NCBI GenBank assembly: GCA_003167305.1
Contig: PMTP01000206.1
Span: forward strand, 1-12,721
Source of the DNA: Acidobacteriaceae bacterium
GTDB taxonomy: Bacteria > Acidobacteriota > Terriglobia > Terriglobales > Acidobacteriaceae
Length of the DNA stretch: 12,721 nucleotides
Reading direction: 5' to 3'
Shown piece after piece: positions 1 to 6,680 of the stretch. The translations under genes and the position numbers were made by a program. How positions within the stretch are numbered: the first letter of the stretch is position 1; every line of letters starts with the position of its first letter. The notes under the pieces were generated by a model. That model saw only the letters and a list, made by a program, of their open reading frames with translations. It had not been told where the DNA came from and made no database searches.

Positions 1-549
1 TTCCGGCGGGATTTTTTCTTTCGCATTAACGCCGTGACCATCGATTTGCCGCCACTGCGCCAGCGGACCGCGGACCTGCCGATGCTGATCGACTACTTTC
101 TTGACCGTCATGCGAAGGTCTTTCGCCGCATCCCCAAGCCGCTTTCGCGCGAGATGATGCGCTTGATGCAACGCTACGAGTGGCCGGGAAACATACGGCA
201 ACTGGAAAACATGATGCGCAGCTACATCCTGATCGGCAGCGAAGACGCATTGACGGCGGAGCTGGCTCCGTCTTTCCAGTCCAGCCCGGCCCGGCTGAAC
301 ACCGATTTCGCTCTAGCCAAGCCTGTTTCGCTGAAAGAGATCACCAGAGCCGCCACGCAGGAACTGGAGCGGCAGATCATTCTGAAGGTTCTGGAGGCAA
401 ATAACTGGAGCCGCCGCAAGACAGCCAAGTGGCTGGACATCAGTTACCGATCGCTGCTCTACAAGCTACAGGAAACGCAAGGCCACGGGCTTGTCGAGGC
501 ACAGCCCAAGGAGAGCAAGGCGCTGGGTAGAAGGAGAGCGCCGAAGTGA
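1..549 (+). CDS. Sigma-54-dependent Fis-family transcriptional regulator, C-terminal part (5' end outside window)
   Basis: The reading frame is open from the first base, so the gene begins left of the window; 182 residues are visible. They start inside the AAA+ sigma-54 interaction domain: FRRDFFFRINAV followed by IDLPPLRQR matches the family pattern FRxDLxYRLNV..LPPLRxR, and WPGNIRQLEN (about residues 61-70) is the sensor II motif. Residues about 112-160 form a Fis-type helix-turn-helix (ELERQIILKVLEANNWSRRKTAKWLDIS). Proteins of this family hydrolyse ATP to remodel sigma-54 RNA polymerase at -24/-12 promoters. The N-terminal sensing domain and the Walker and GAFTGA motifs are not visible, so receiver, PAS and GAF types cannot be told apart. 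It converges with the leftward glycosyltransferase operon. Such regulators often sit in exopolysaccharide loci, so control of that locus is plausible, but this is inference. Confidence 0.93.
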   Translation, partial: FRRDFFFRINAVTIDLPPLRQRTADLPMLIDYFLDRHAKVFRRIPKPLSREMMRLMQRYEWPGNIRQLENMMRSYILIGSEDALTAELAPSFQSSPARLNTDFALAKPVSLKEITRAATQELERQIILKVLEANNWSRRKTAKWLDISYRSLLYKLQETQGHGLVEAQPKESKALGRRRAPK

Positions 550-559
550 TGCGGTGTTG

Positions 560-1168
560 CTAGATCCAGCCGCGCAGGCGATAGTAGACGATTTTGGTGG
601 ATTCGATCAGCATGGTCTCGAAGGCGGAAAAGCGCCCGTTCCAGTGCTCCGCGGAGTGAAGCACATCGGGAACGGCCATGGGGGCAGCATCGATGCCCAG
701 CTTGCGGAAGACGCGCAGCGACCTGTACATATGAAAATCACTGGTGAGCAGAACCTTTTTGCCGGGCAGGTTCTGGATCAGGCGCGCGGTTTCGATGGCG
801 TTTTGGCGGGTGCTGGTGGAGCGCCACTCGGCAACCATCGCATCGCGGGGAATGCCTACGCCGAGCAGAAAGTTGAGGATGCCGGGACCGCCGCCGCCGC
901 TGATAACGATCTTCCTGAAGCCTCCGGTTTGCCAGGCGAGAAGCGCCTGGCGCGCGCGCCAGTACGACGAGTAGGAGATGCCGCCATACTGGTCGTCGCC
1001 CGCAGCGCTGAGCAGGATGAGAACGTCACCGTTGGGCTGCTGGATGGGGCCGGCGTAGGCCTGGGCCCACCAAGTGACGATGGGCGTCGCCATCACCAGC
1101 ACAGTGACGAGTCCGATGGCCGCGAGCAGGCGGTAGAGAGCCCGTCCAGTTCTGCGTAGAGCTATCAT
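560..1168 (-). CDS. YdcF/ElyC-like DUF218 membrane-anchored protein
   Basis: The 202-residue protein has a basic N-terminus and one hydrophobic segment (about residues 13-35), followed by a DUF218 domain. Visible family marks are a hydrophobic strand beginning at D48, ISGGGG (89-94), the S-T-x-x-N-A stretch near 118-124, and LTSDFHMYRSL (141-151). DUF218 proteins (YdcF, SanA, ElyC) are envelope-linked; ElyC affects peptidoglycan and undecaprenyl-phosphate metabolism, but the general biochemical role is unsettled. The ATG overlaps the upstream glycosyltransferase stop codon in an ATGA arrangement at 1165-1168, and a GGAAG-like ribosome site lies just upstream, so translation is probably coupled. 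As last gene of the operon it may act on lipid-linked glycan carriers; that role is inference. Its stop is 10 bases from the end of the opposing regulator gene. Length is normal for the single-TM members. Confidence 0.88.
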   Translation of the reverse strand: MIALRRTGRALYRLLAAIGLVTVLVMATPIVTWWAQAYAGPIQQPNGDVLILLSAAGDDQYGGISYSSYWRARQALLAWQTGGFRKIVISGGGGPGILNFLLGVGIPRDAMVAEWRSTSTRQNAIETARLIQNLPGKKVLLTSDFHMYRSLRVFRKLGIDAAPMAVPDVLHSAEHWNGRFSAFETMLIESTKIVYYRLRGWI

Positions 1169-2337
1169 GCGCTTCCTTTCACCCGGGCCGGCATGAGCGA
1201 TTCAAAGACTTCAAGCAGCTCTGCCGCGACCGTCTCCCAGCTTCGGCTGCCGCGCGCGGAGACCGCGCTGGCGTCCCAGCTTCTGTCGAGGACTGATGCG
1301 AGGGCATGAGCCAGCGCGGCGGGGTCGCGCGGGGGGACGAGTTCGCCGGATTCGCCGCTGAGAATCTCTGGGATGCCACCGACATTCGTGGCTACGACCG
1401 GCCGGCCGCAGGCGAGCGCCTCCAGGATCACATTCGGGCAGCCTTCCATGTAACTCGGCAGGGTAACCAGATCGGCTGCCGCCATCCAGACGGCCACCTC
1501 GTCGAAGGCGCAAGCGGGCAGGGCGTGGATATAGGCGGCGGCGTTACATGCCTGGATGGAGCTCTCGAGCCTAGGCCTGTCCGGCCCCCCGCCGATCATG
1601 TAGACACGCAGATTGGGGCGCTGCGCATGCAACAAAGCCGCCGCTTCGACCAATTCACGAAGGCCTTTCCTCACGTCCATGCGCCCGATATAGACGACGG
1701 CCTCGGCGGACGGGTCGATGCCGAGCTTCCGCCGCGCCGTAAGACGATCGCTGGGATGGAAGACCGAGAGATCGCAGCCGTTGACGATGGCGCGAGTGGT
1801 CTCAGGCACTGCGCCCATGGCCAGAACCTTCCGGCGCAGATCGGCGCTGACGGTGACCACAGCATCAGCTTCGCGCAGAACCGAGCGCGTGAGCATGGCG
1901 GATAGCGGATCACCGATTCTGTTGATGTCGGAGCCGATGCTCATGGCAACGACAGGAACCGCCAGGGCTTTGCCGATCTTGAGCGCGGCGTAACAGTCAG
2001 GATAAAGGTAGCAACCGAAGATCAGATCGGGGGCAAAGGCGCGGACGGCCGGCAGCAGGGCACGAGCGGAACTCCATCCATTGAACGGCCGGGAGAGCAC
2101 GTGCAGCGCGGGAAAGTCAAAGTAACTCGCCCGCACGCCGGGTGGGCTATAGGACGCGTCGAGGTTACTGTAGACTCGGCTGCGCGGCTTGAGCCAGGAG
2201 GGATAACTCGCGTTGGGATAGAAGACGCGCAGATCAGCTTTGCGGGCAAGCACGCGCAGCGTCTGATAGGCTGAGCGGCCCTGCCAGGGCTCCGCCGAGC
2301 TGGGAAAATAGCGCGTGACTACCGCAATCCTGAGCAT
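1165..2337 (-). CDS. Glycosyltransferase family 4 (GT-B fold)
   Basis: The 390-residue protein is a typical GT4 retaining glycosyltransferase, which transfers a sugar from a nucleotide-sugar to a growing, usually lipid-linked, glycan on the cytoplasmic side. The N-terminal acceptor domain starts with MLRIAVVTRYFP and a Q19-G20-R21 loop. The donor half contains YIGRMDVRKGL (216-226; R219 and K224 sit where the nucleotide phosphates bind) and the GT4 E-x7-E motif, E298 and E306, followed by ACGRPVVATNVGGIPEIL. Length is normal and no motif is broken. The ATG at 2335-2337 has a strong ribosome site, GGAGG on the minus strand at 2344-2348, six bases upstream. It lies 14 bases after the upstream glycosyltransferase and overlaps ydcF by four bases, so the three genes form one operon. 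The sugar cannot be named from sequence. Confidence 0.94.
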   Translation of the reverse strand: MLRIAVVTRYFPSSAEPWQGRSAYQTLRVLARKADLRVFYPNASYPSWLKPRSRVYSNLDASYSPPGVRASYFDFPALHVLSRPFNGWSSARALLPAVRAFAPDLIFGCYLYPDCYAALKIGKALAVPVVAMSIGSDINRIGDPLSAMLTRSVLREADAVVTVSADLRRKVLAMGAVPETTRAIVNGCDLSVFHPSDRLTARRKLGIDPSAEAVVYIGRMDVRKGLRELVEAAALLHAQRPNLRVYMIGGGPDRPRLESSIQACNAAAYIHALPACAFDEVAVWMAAADLVTLPSYMEGCPNVILEALACGRPVVATNVGGIPEILSGESGELVPPRDPAALAHALASVLDRSWDASAVSARGSRSWETVAAELLEVFESLMPARVKGSA

Positions 2338-2351
2338 AACTCTCCTCCCGT

Positions 2352-3719
2352 TTACGCGGGCAGGGCGGAAGGCGCTTGTAAGTCGCGCTCGCGCTGCCTT
2401 CCGGCGATAAGATAGAGCAGGGCGGCGTAGCGCTGCGCGAGCACCTTGCGTTCATAGCGCGCGATCTTTTCCAGATCGGGCCGAAAAGAGGCGAGCCGTG
2501 AATTGCCGGCGGCGGCAACGTCCATGAAGAGCCGGCGGATGGCTTCGAGATCGCGGCTGTCCACCCACCACCCGGCTCGCAAATCCTCGAGCAGGCGGCG
2601 CACGTCGCTCTGGGGATGGATGCAGCCGAGAATGGGCTTGCCCGCGCCAATGTAATCGTAGAACTTGGCCGAAATGTTCAGGCGATCGTGGGTGATCAGC
2701 AAGACATAGTCGGTCTCATTCAGCGCGGCCAGGGCTTCGTGTTGCGGCAGATAGCCCTTGAGTTCCACCATATCGCCCAGTTGCAGCAGCGCATCGTGGT
2801 AGCGAGGCTCCTCGATGTGGCCAATGAATCGGAACTTGAAGCAGGACTTCACTTCGGGGGGCAGCGATTGCAAGGCCTGAACCAGCATAGCCGGCTCGGT
2901 GGAGGTGTAGACGGTGCCAATGTATGTGACTACGATCTTTCCAGAGGGCCGGGGGTCTGGCAAGGAAACAGGGCGGCGCAACCTGGTGGAATCAAATCCG
3001 TTAGGGATGAGCTGGAACTTGCTTTCAGGGTCGTGAGGGTAACGGGCGCGAATCTCGCGGCGCGCGGCCTCGGTGACAGCGACCACGGCGGTTGCGCTTG
3101 CCACGGCGCCGGCTTCGGCTTGAATCGCAAAGCTGCGTGCGCGCTCGCTCCGGCTGAACTGGAAGCTGGCGGCTTCAAAGGAGGTCGAAAGCCATTCATC
3201 GCGGAAGTCCAAGACGATGGCCAGCTTCGGAAAGCTCTTGCGGAGCCTTTCCGCCAGCAAATAATTGGAGTAGGGCGCGCCGGTGATGAGGACGAGATCA
3301 ATCCTCCGCTCCCGGACGATGCGGCGTGCGGCGCGCGTTAGCACGGGCAGCCACGTCACCTGCGGGTCAGGCAGCAGAAGATCCTGGAGAGCTCTCTTGA
3401 GGAGGTTCGGTTTGCCGGCGGCGGCAGAACCATCGGTGTGAGTTAATGGCGGCCTTGCTCCGGTGACAAGCCTCTTGAGCCGCTTCTTGATGCTGAAGGG
3501 AAGATCGAGCGTAATAGTGCGATGAATCATAACTTCAGGTGGAATCTCGCGGAGGAGAGAAAGGTCCATGCCCACGGAGGATGGGTTGCGCGTGGTGAGT
3601 ACGTCGAGCCGGATTCCTTCCGCCGGCAGATAGCGCGCGAGGCTTGCGGCGCGCAGAACGCCAACGCCTCCGGCGGGCGGAAACGCATAGACGACCAGCA
3701 GAACATTCAAATCACTCAT
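2352..3719 (-). CDS. GT4-like glycosyltransferase, first gene of the operon
   Basis: The 455-residue protein has the GT-B layout. The N-terminal domain opens with VLLVVYAFPPAGGVGVLR (6-23), a glycine-rich loop common in GT4-like exopolysaccharide transferases, and contains LDFRDEW (170-176). The donor domain has IPNGFD (238-243), TYIGTVY (265-271) and SAKFYDYIGAGKPIL (350-364). The last segment matches the region usually carrying the second glutamate of E-x7-E, but here that position is D355 and no acidic partner lies eight residues earlier, so it is a divergent member. It probably adds a sugar in exopolysaccharide or envelope glycan synthesis. The ATG at 3717-3719 has only a weak AAGG about 12 bases upstream; the reading frame, MSDLNVLLVV, fits the family start. 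The promoter must lie in the 219-base spacer shared with the divergent reductase gene, but I could not identify it. Confidence 0.9.
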   Translation of the reverse strand: MSDLNVLLVVYAFPPAGGVGVLRAASLARYLPAEGIRLDVLTTRNPSSVGMDLSLLREIPPEVMIHRTITLDLPFSIKKRLKRLVTGARPPLTHTDGSAAAGKPNLLKRALQDLLLPDPQVTWLPVLTRAARRIVRERRIDLVLITGAPYSNYLLAERLRKSFPKLAIVLDFRDEWLSTSFEAASFQFSRSERARSFAIQAEAGAVASATAVVAVTEAARREIRARYPHDPESKFQLIPNGFDSTRLRRPVSLPDPRPSGKIVVTYIGTVYTSTEPAMLVQALQSLPPEVKSCFKFRFIGHIEEPRYHDALLQLGDMVELKGYLPQHEALAALNETDYVLLITHDRLNISAKFYDYIGAGKPILGCIHPQSDVRRLLEDLRAGWWVDSRDLEAIRRLFMDVAAAGNSRLASFRPDLEKIARYERKVLAQRYAALLYLIAGRQRERDLQAPSALPA

Positions 3720-3938
3720 CGGGTGGCTTGACCTTGATGGGTATTGCTCGCGCGCGGAAGGCGCACCCTGATCTCAGTTGCCATTTTACAGTGCTGGAAG
3801 CGTTTATCCCCACTGTCGAAGAGTTTGCGAGCAACTTTAGCCTTCGCTGACCGCATCCGCATTTTTGTGAACGATGCGGGCGAATGGAGCCGGGGCTGCC
3901 AGGAAACCTGAGAGTATTTGCGCGATAGAATATAACTC
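3720..3938. promoter_or_regulatory. Divergent intergenic region (glycosyltransferase operon / aldo-keto reductase)
   Basis: This 219-base spacer separates two divergent start codons and must hold both promoters. On the plus strand an AT-rich run directly before the reductase ATG contains TAGAAT (3926-3931) and TATAAC (3931-3936). On the minus strand TAAAAT, from the plus-strand run attttac near 3783-3789, is a possible -10 without a convincing -35. A 7-base inverted repeat, CCGCATC (3851-3857) and GATGCGG (3873-3879), with a 15-base gap, lies near the middle and could be an operator or a hairpin. No sigma-54 GG-N10-GC site was seen here. Confidence 0.5.
3926..3931 (+). promoter_or_regulatory. 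Candidate -10 box for a leaderless reductase transcript
   Basis: TAGAAT ends seven bases before the A of the reductase ATG at 3939. If it is the -10 element, transcription would start at or next to the start codon, giving a leaderless mRNA. This agrees with the lack of a Shine-Dalgarno sequence there. No good TTGACA-like box is visible 16-18 bases upstream, so support is weak. Confidence 0.3.
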
Positions 3939-4919
3939 ATGCGGCAAAATATATGCGGCGAAGTACAGACATCCGTGCTGGGCTTCGGATGCGGATCGGT
4001 GCTGGGGCGCGTGGGCCGCGCCGCCTCGCTGCGCGCGATGAATATCGCCTGGGACGCGGGGATCACGCTCTTCGATACGGCGCGGAGTTATGGATACGGA
4101 GACGCGGAAGGGGTGCTGGGGGAGTTTCTGCGCGGCAAGCGCGATCAGGCTATCGTGGCAACGAAGTACGGCATTACTCCGCGGAAGCTGAGCGCGCTGA
4201 AGCGCATGGCTCTCCCCATCGCCCGCCGTGCCTTGCTGATGCCGGGAGTGCACAGCCTGGTGCATCGCGGCGGCCACGAGGCCACCTTCGGGCAATTCAC
4301 GGCGGCAGGGTTGCGAGCGTCGCTTGAGTTAAGCCTGCGGGCGCTCCGCACCGATCATGTCGATGTGCTGTATCTGCATGAAGCCACCGCCGGCGCGATG
4401 CGCCAGCCGGAGTTGATGGCCGAACTCGACGCCTTGGCACAGGCGGGCAAGATGCTGCGCGCGGGCCTCTATGCGGGAGCTGAGGTGGCCGCTGAGTGTA
4501 TGGCGAACGGACCGGCGACGCTCAGCGCCCTGCAATTTGGCGCCAATGTTTTTGATCCGGTGGCGCCCGGGATAGCGGAGCGCAATCAACGCGGGATGCT
4601 TCTGATTGGCAACCATCCATTCAGCGGGGCGCAGCGCGTAACGCGGACGAAAGCGGTTCTCGCGTCGATCTCCGCCGATGAAACGACGCCGCGCGAACTC
4701 CGCGATAAGCTGCGCGACTGTGACTGGCAGGGAGTGCTGGAAGCTATCTTCGGAGTGATCTTGAACGGCACGGGCATGCACGCGCTGGTGTTCTCGATGA
4801 TGCGAGAGGACCACCTGCGCGCCAACGCCCGCGCGGTGGAGAGCAGCCGCTTTACCAGCACGGAGCAGGCACTGATGCGCAGGCGATTGCTTTGCGAGCC
4901 GGCGGCATCAGGCGCGTAA
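3939..4919 (+). CDS. Aldo/keto reductase family oxidoreductase
   Basis: The 326-residue protein is an NAD(P)H-dependent aldo/keto reductase with a TIM-barrel fold. The N-terminal strand TSVLGFGCGSVLGR is typical. The four catalytic residues are present in order: D46 and Y51 in LFDTARSYGYGD, K76 in VATKYG, and H147 in VLYLHEA. The usual GKVRAIGVSN segment is changed to GKMLRAGLYAG (170-180), so the substrate/cofactor pocket may differ from well-known members. Length is normal. The ATG at 3939 gives a sensible family start but has no Shine-Dalgarno sequence; an AT-rich -10-like run touches it. It is divergent from the glycosyltransferase operon and convergent with the GMC oxidoreductase. Reduction of a sugar or sugar-derived aldehyde would fit the surroundings but is not shown by the sequence. 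Confidence 0.92.
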   Translation: MRQNICGEVQTSVLGFGCGSVLGRVGRAASLRAMNIAWDAGITLFDTARSYGYGDAEGVLGEFLRGKRDQAIVATKYGITPRKLSALKRMALPIARRALLMPGVHSLVHRGGHEATFGQFTAAGLRASLELSLRALRTDHVDVLYLHEATAGAMRQPELMAELDALAQAGKMLRAGLYAGAEVAAECMANGPATLSALQFGANVFDPVAPGIAERNQRGMLLIGNHPFSGAQRVTRTKAVLASISADETTPRELRDKLRDCDWQGVLEAIFGVILNGTGMHALVFSMMREDHLRANARAVESSRFTSTEQALMRRRLLCEPAASGA

Positions 4920-4938
4920 CCTGGCCGTATCCGATCCG

Positions 4939-4954
4939 CTGGCCTCGAAGCCAG
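4939..4954. terminator. Weak hairpin between convergent reductase and GMC genes
   Basis: In the 64-base gap between the two convergent stops, CTGGC (4939-4943) and GCCAG (4950-4954) form a 5-base stem with a 6-base loop, extendable with a one-base bulge. No T-run follows on either strand. It may act as a bidirectional end signal but is not a classical intrinsic terminator. Confidence 0.22.
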
Positions 4955-4983
4955 GCGAGGACCGGACGGGGGCGTCTTCAACC

Positions 4984-6645
4984 TTACAGTTGACCGGCCT
5001 TGTACTCCCGCGCGATATGTTCGCAGGCGCGCGCCGTCAGAGCCATGATGGTCAACGCCGGGCCGACGGTTCCGCTGGATGGGAAACAGCTTCCGTCGGT
5101 CACGAAGAGGTTCTTTACATCCCAGCACTGGTTATACGAGTTAAGGACAGACTTGGCCGGATCGTCTCCCATTCGAGCTCCGCCGCATTCGTGAATCGCC
5201 GCCCCCACCGCCATGCTCTTCTTAAAGGAAATCCGGAACATGAACCGGCTGAACCAATCGGCATCGGGGAAAGGCTCTATCTTCGGATCAAGTCCGAGGG
5301 CTGAACCGGAAAATGTGATCTTATAGCCGCAGGATTCAACCATTTCCCTGATGGATCTGGTTTGCTCTTGCAGCAGCTCGCGCTCGTTGCGGGCCAAGGA
5401 ACATTTGATGTGGGGAACAGGAATACCCCAGGCATCTTTGCGCTTGGGATTCAGCGTGATGCAGTTATCGTAGTAGGGGAGCGTCTCGCCGAAGCCCATG
5501 AGTCCGAAGACGGCCGGCTGGTCATCGGGAACATAACCTCGTCCAATGGCTCCCTGGACTCCAAAGCCCCGGCTGAATTTTGAATTTGTAACGCTGTCGA
5601 GATTCTGGAATCGAGGAATGTAAACGCCGCCGGCCGGAGTATAGAAAGGGTCCGCGGGAGCCGAGTCATCCAGCTCCCATCCTTTGGCGCCCGGAACCGT
5701 CCCGAAAATCTGGCTTGGGCATTGATCCATGAAGTAGCGGCCGAGAAGCCCTGTGGAATTCGCCAGGCCATTGGGGTGTTTCGGAGAAGCGGAGTTAAGG
5801 AGCAAGCGTACGGATTCGATCGTGGATGCGCAGAGAACGACGACATTCGCCGCAACGGTTTCCGATTTTTTTGTCACCCGATCGATAAACTCGGCACCGG
5901 TTGCTTTTCCGGTGCTCGAATCCACCGTGATTCGTTTCACAATAGCATCGGTCCGAATCGTGAGCCGGCCTGTTTCCTTTGCGGCCAGAATTGGCAGCGG
6001 CACCCGTTTAAGATTGGGAGCCGCGTACCTCCAGGAGATTACCGAACGCTCCGGCCATTTCGCTTCTACTTTAGCCTTGAAGGCTTGTTCGACCGCAGTC
6101 AATTTAGGCGTGTGGCAGTATTTCCCGTCGGGAAGATTGCGCACATTGTCGAGAGTGCCGTAGACGCCCAGGAATTCCTCAACTTGATTGTAATAGGGAG
6201 CGAGATCGGCATAGGAGATCGGCCAATCCTCACCATGTCCATCCCGGCTCGCCGCCTTGAAGTCATAGTCGGACATGCGCAGCAGGACACGCCCGTAAAG
6301 ATGAAGGCGGCCTCCAAGCTGTCTTCCGCGAATCCAAAGGTAGAAATCTTCCTTGGGCGTGGTGTACGGGTTTTTCCAATCGTTCACGAACAAGTGCTTG
6401 AACTGCTTCCCGAAAAAGCCAAGCCTGGCCTGAATATACTGGCCTTTAAGAACGGCCAGAGCGCGAGTCATCAGGTTGATGCCCTTTTGCCGCGGATGGA
6501 CAGGGACCTTAAAATCATCTTCAGTGATATCCGGGCCCGCCTCTAACAGAAGCACCTCCAGACCGCGTTGCGTAAGCTCCTTTGCCGCAAAACTACCCGC
6601 GGCGCCGGAGCCGATTACTAACGCATCGAAGTGTTGGCTGTGCAT
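4984..6645 (-). CDS. GMC-family FAD-dependent oxidoreductase
   Basis: Read from the ATG at 6643-6645 the protein has 553 residues. It begins with the Rossmann motif ALVIGSGAAGSFAAKEL (G12-x-G14-x-x-G17) and acidic E35 in LLLEAGP, which bind FAD ADP-ribose. The C-terminal half has IHECGGARMG with H485, matching HxxGTxRMG, and NLFVTDGS (D517) ending the FAD site. GMC enzymes oxidise alcohols or sugars. The second catalytic His/Asn, usually in an N-P-x-L-T context, appears as G528 in GTVGPALT. I chose 6645 because GGAGGA lies five bases upstream; an in-frame GTG at 6682-6684 with GGAG four bases upstream would add 13 residues and overlap the previous stop as GTGA, so it remains possible. It follows the 367-residue gene by 35 bases and is probably cotranscribed. 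No gluconate-dehydrogenase subunit 3 or cytochrome partner is next to it. Confidence 0.9.
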   Translation of the reverse strand: MHSQHFDALVIGSGAAGSFAAKELTQRGLEVLLLEAGPDITEDDFKVPVHPRQKGINLMTRALAVLKGQYIQARLGFFGKQFKHLFVNDWKNPYTTPKEDFYLWIRGRQLGGRLHLYGRVLLRMSDYDFKAASRDGHGEDWPISYADLAPYYNQVEEFLGVYGTLDNVRNLPDGKYCHTPKLTAVEQAFKAKVEAKWPERSVISWRYAAPNLKRVPLPILAAKETGRLTIRTDAIVKRITVDSSTGKATGAEFIDRVTKKSETVAANVVVLCASTIESVRLLLNSASPKHPNGLANSTGLLGRYFMDQCPSQIFGTVPGAKGWELDDSAPADPFYTPAGGVYIPRFQNLDSVTNSKFSRGFGVQGAIGRGYVPDDQPAVFGLMGFGETLPYYDNCITLNPKRKDAWGIPVPHIKCSLARNERELLQEQTRSIREMVESCGYKITFSGSALGLDPKIEPFPDADWFSRFMFRISFKKSMAVGAAIHECGGARMGDDPAKSVLNSYNQCWDVKNLFVTDGSCFPSSGTVGPALTIMALTARACEHIAREYKAGQL

Positions 6646-6650
6646 TGAGT

Positions 6651-6656
6651 TCCTCC
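6651..6656 (-). promoter_or_regulatory. Ribosome-binding site of the GMC oxidoreductase
   Basis: The minus strand reads GGAGGA followed by ACTCA and ATG, a near-ideal Shine-Dalgarno sequence at five-base spacing. It supports the internal ATG at 6643-6645 over the upstream GTG at 6682-6684. Confidence 0.7.
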
Positions 6657-6680
6657 ATGCTGTAACTATCTGCGTTTCAT

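Noticed and set aside
491..1159. Open frame of 222 codons on the plus strand covering the DUF218 gene
   Set aside because: It overlaps the end of the regulator and runs antisense to a gene with recognisable DUF218 motifs; the product is low in hydrophobic cores and looks like a shadow.
2616..3341. Open frame of 241 codons on the plus strand opposite the 455-residue glycosyltransferase
   Set aside because: Antisense shadow; the opposite strand gives a complete GT-B protein in a tight operon.
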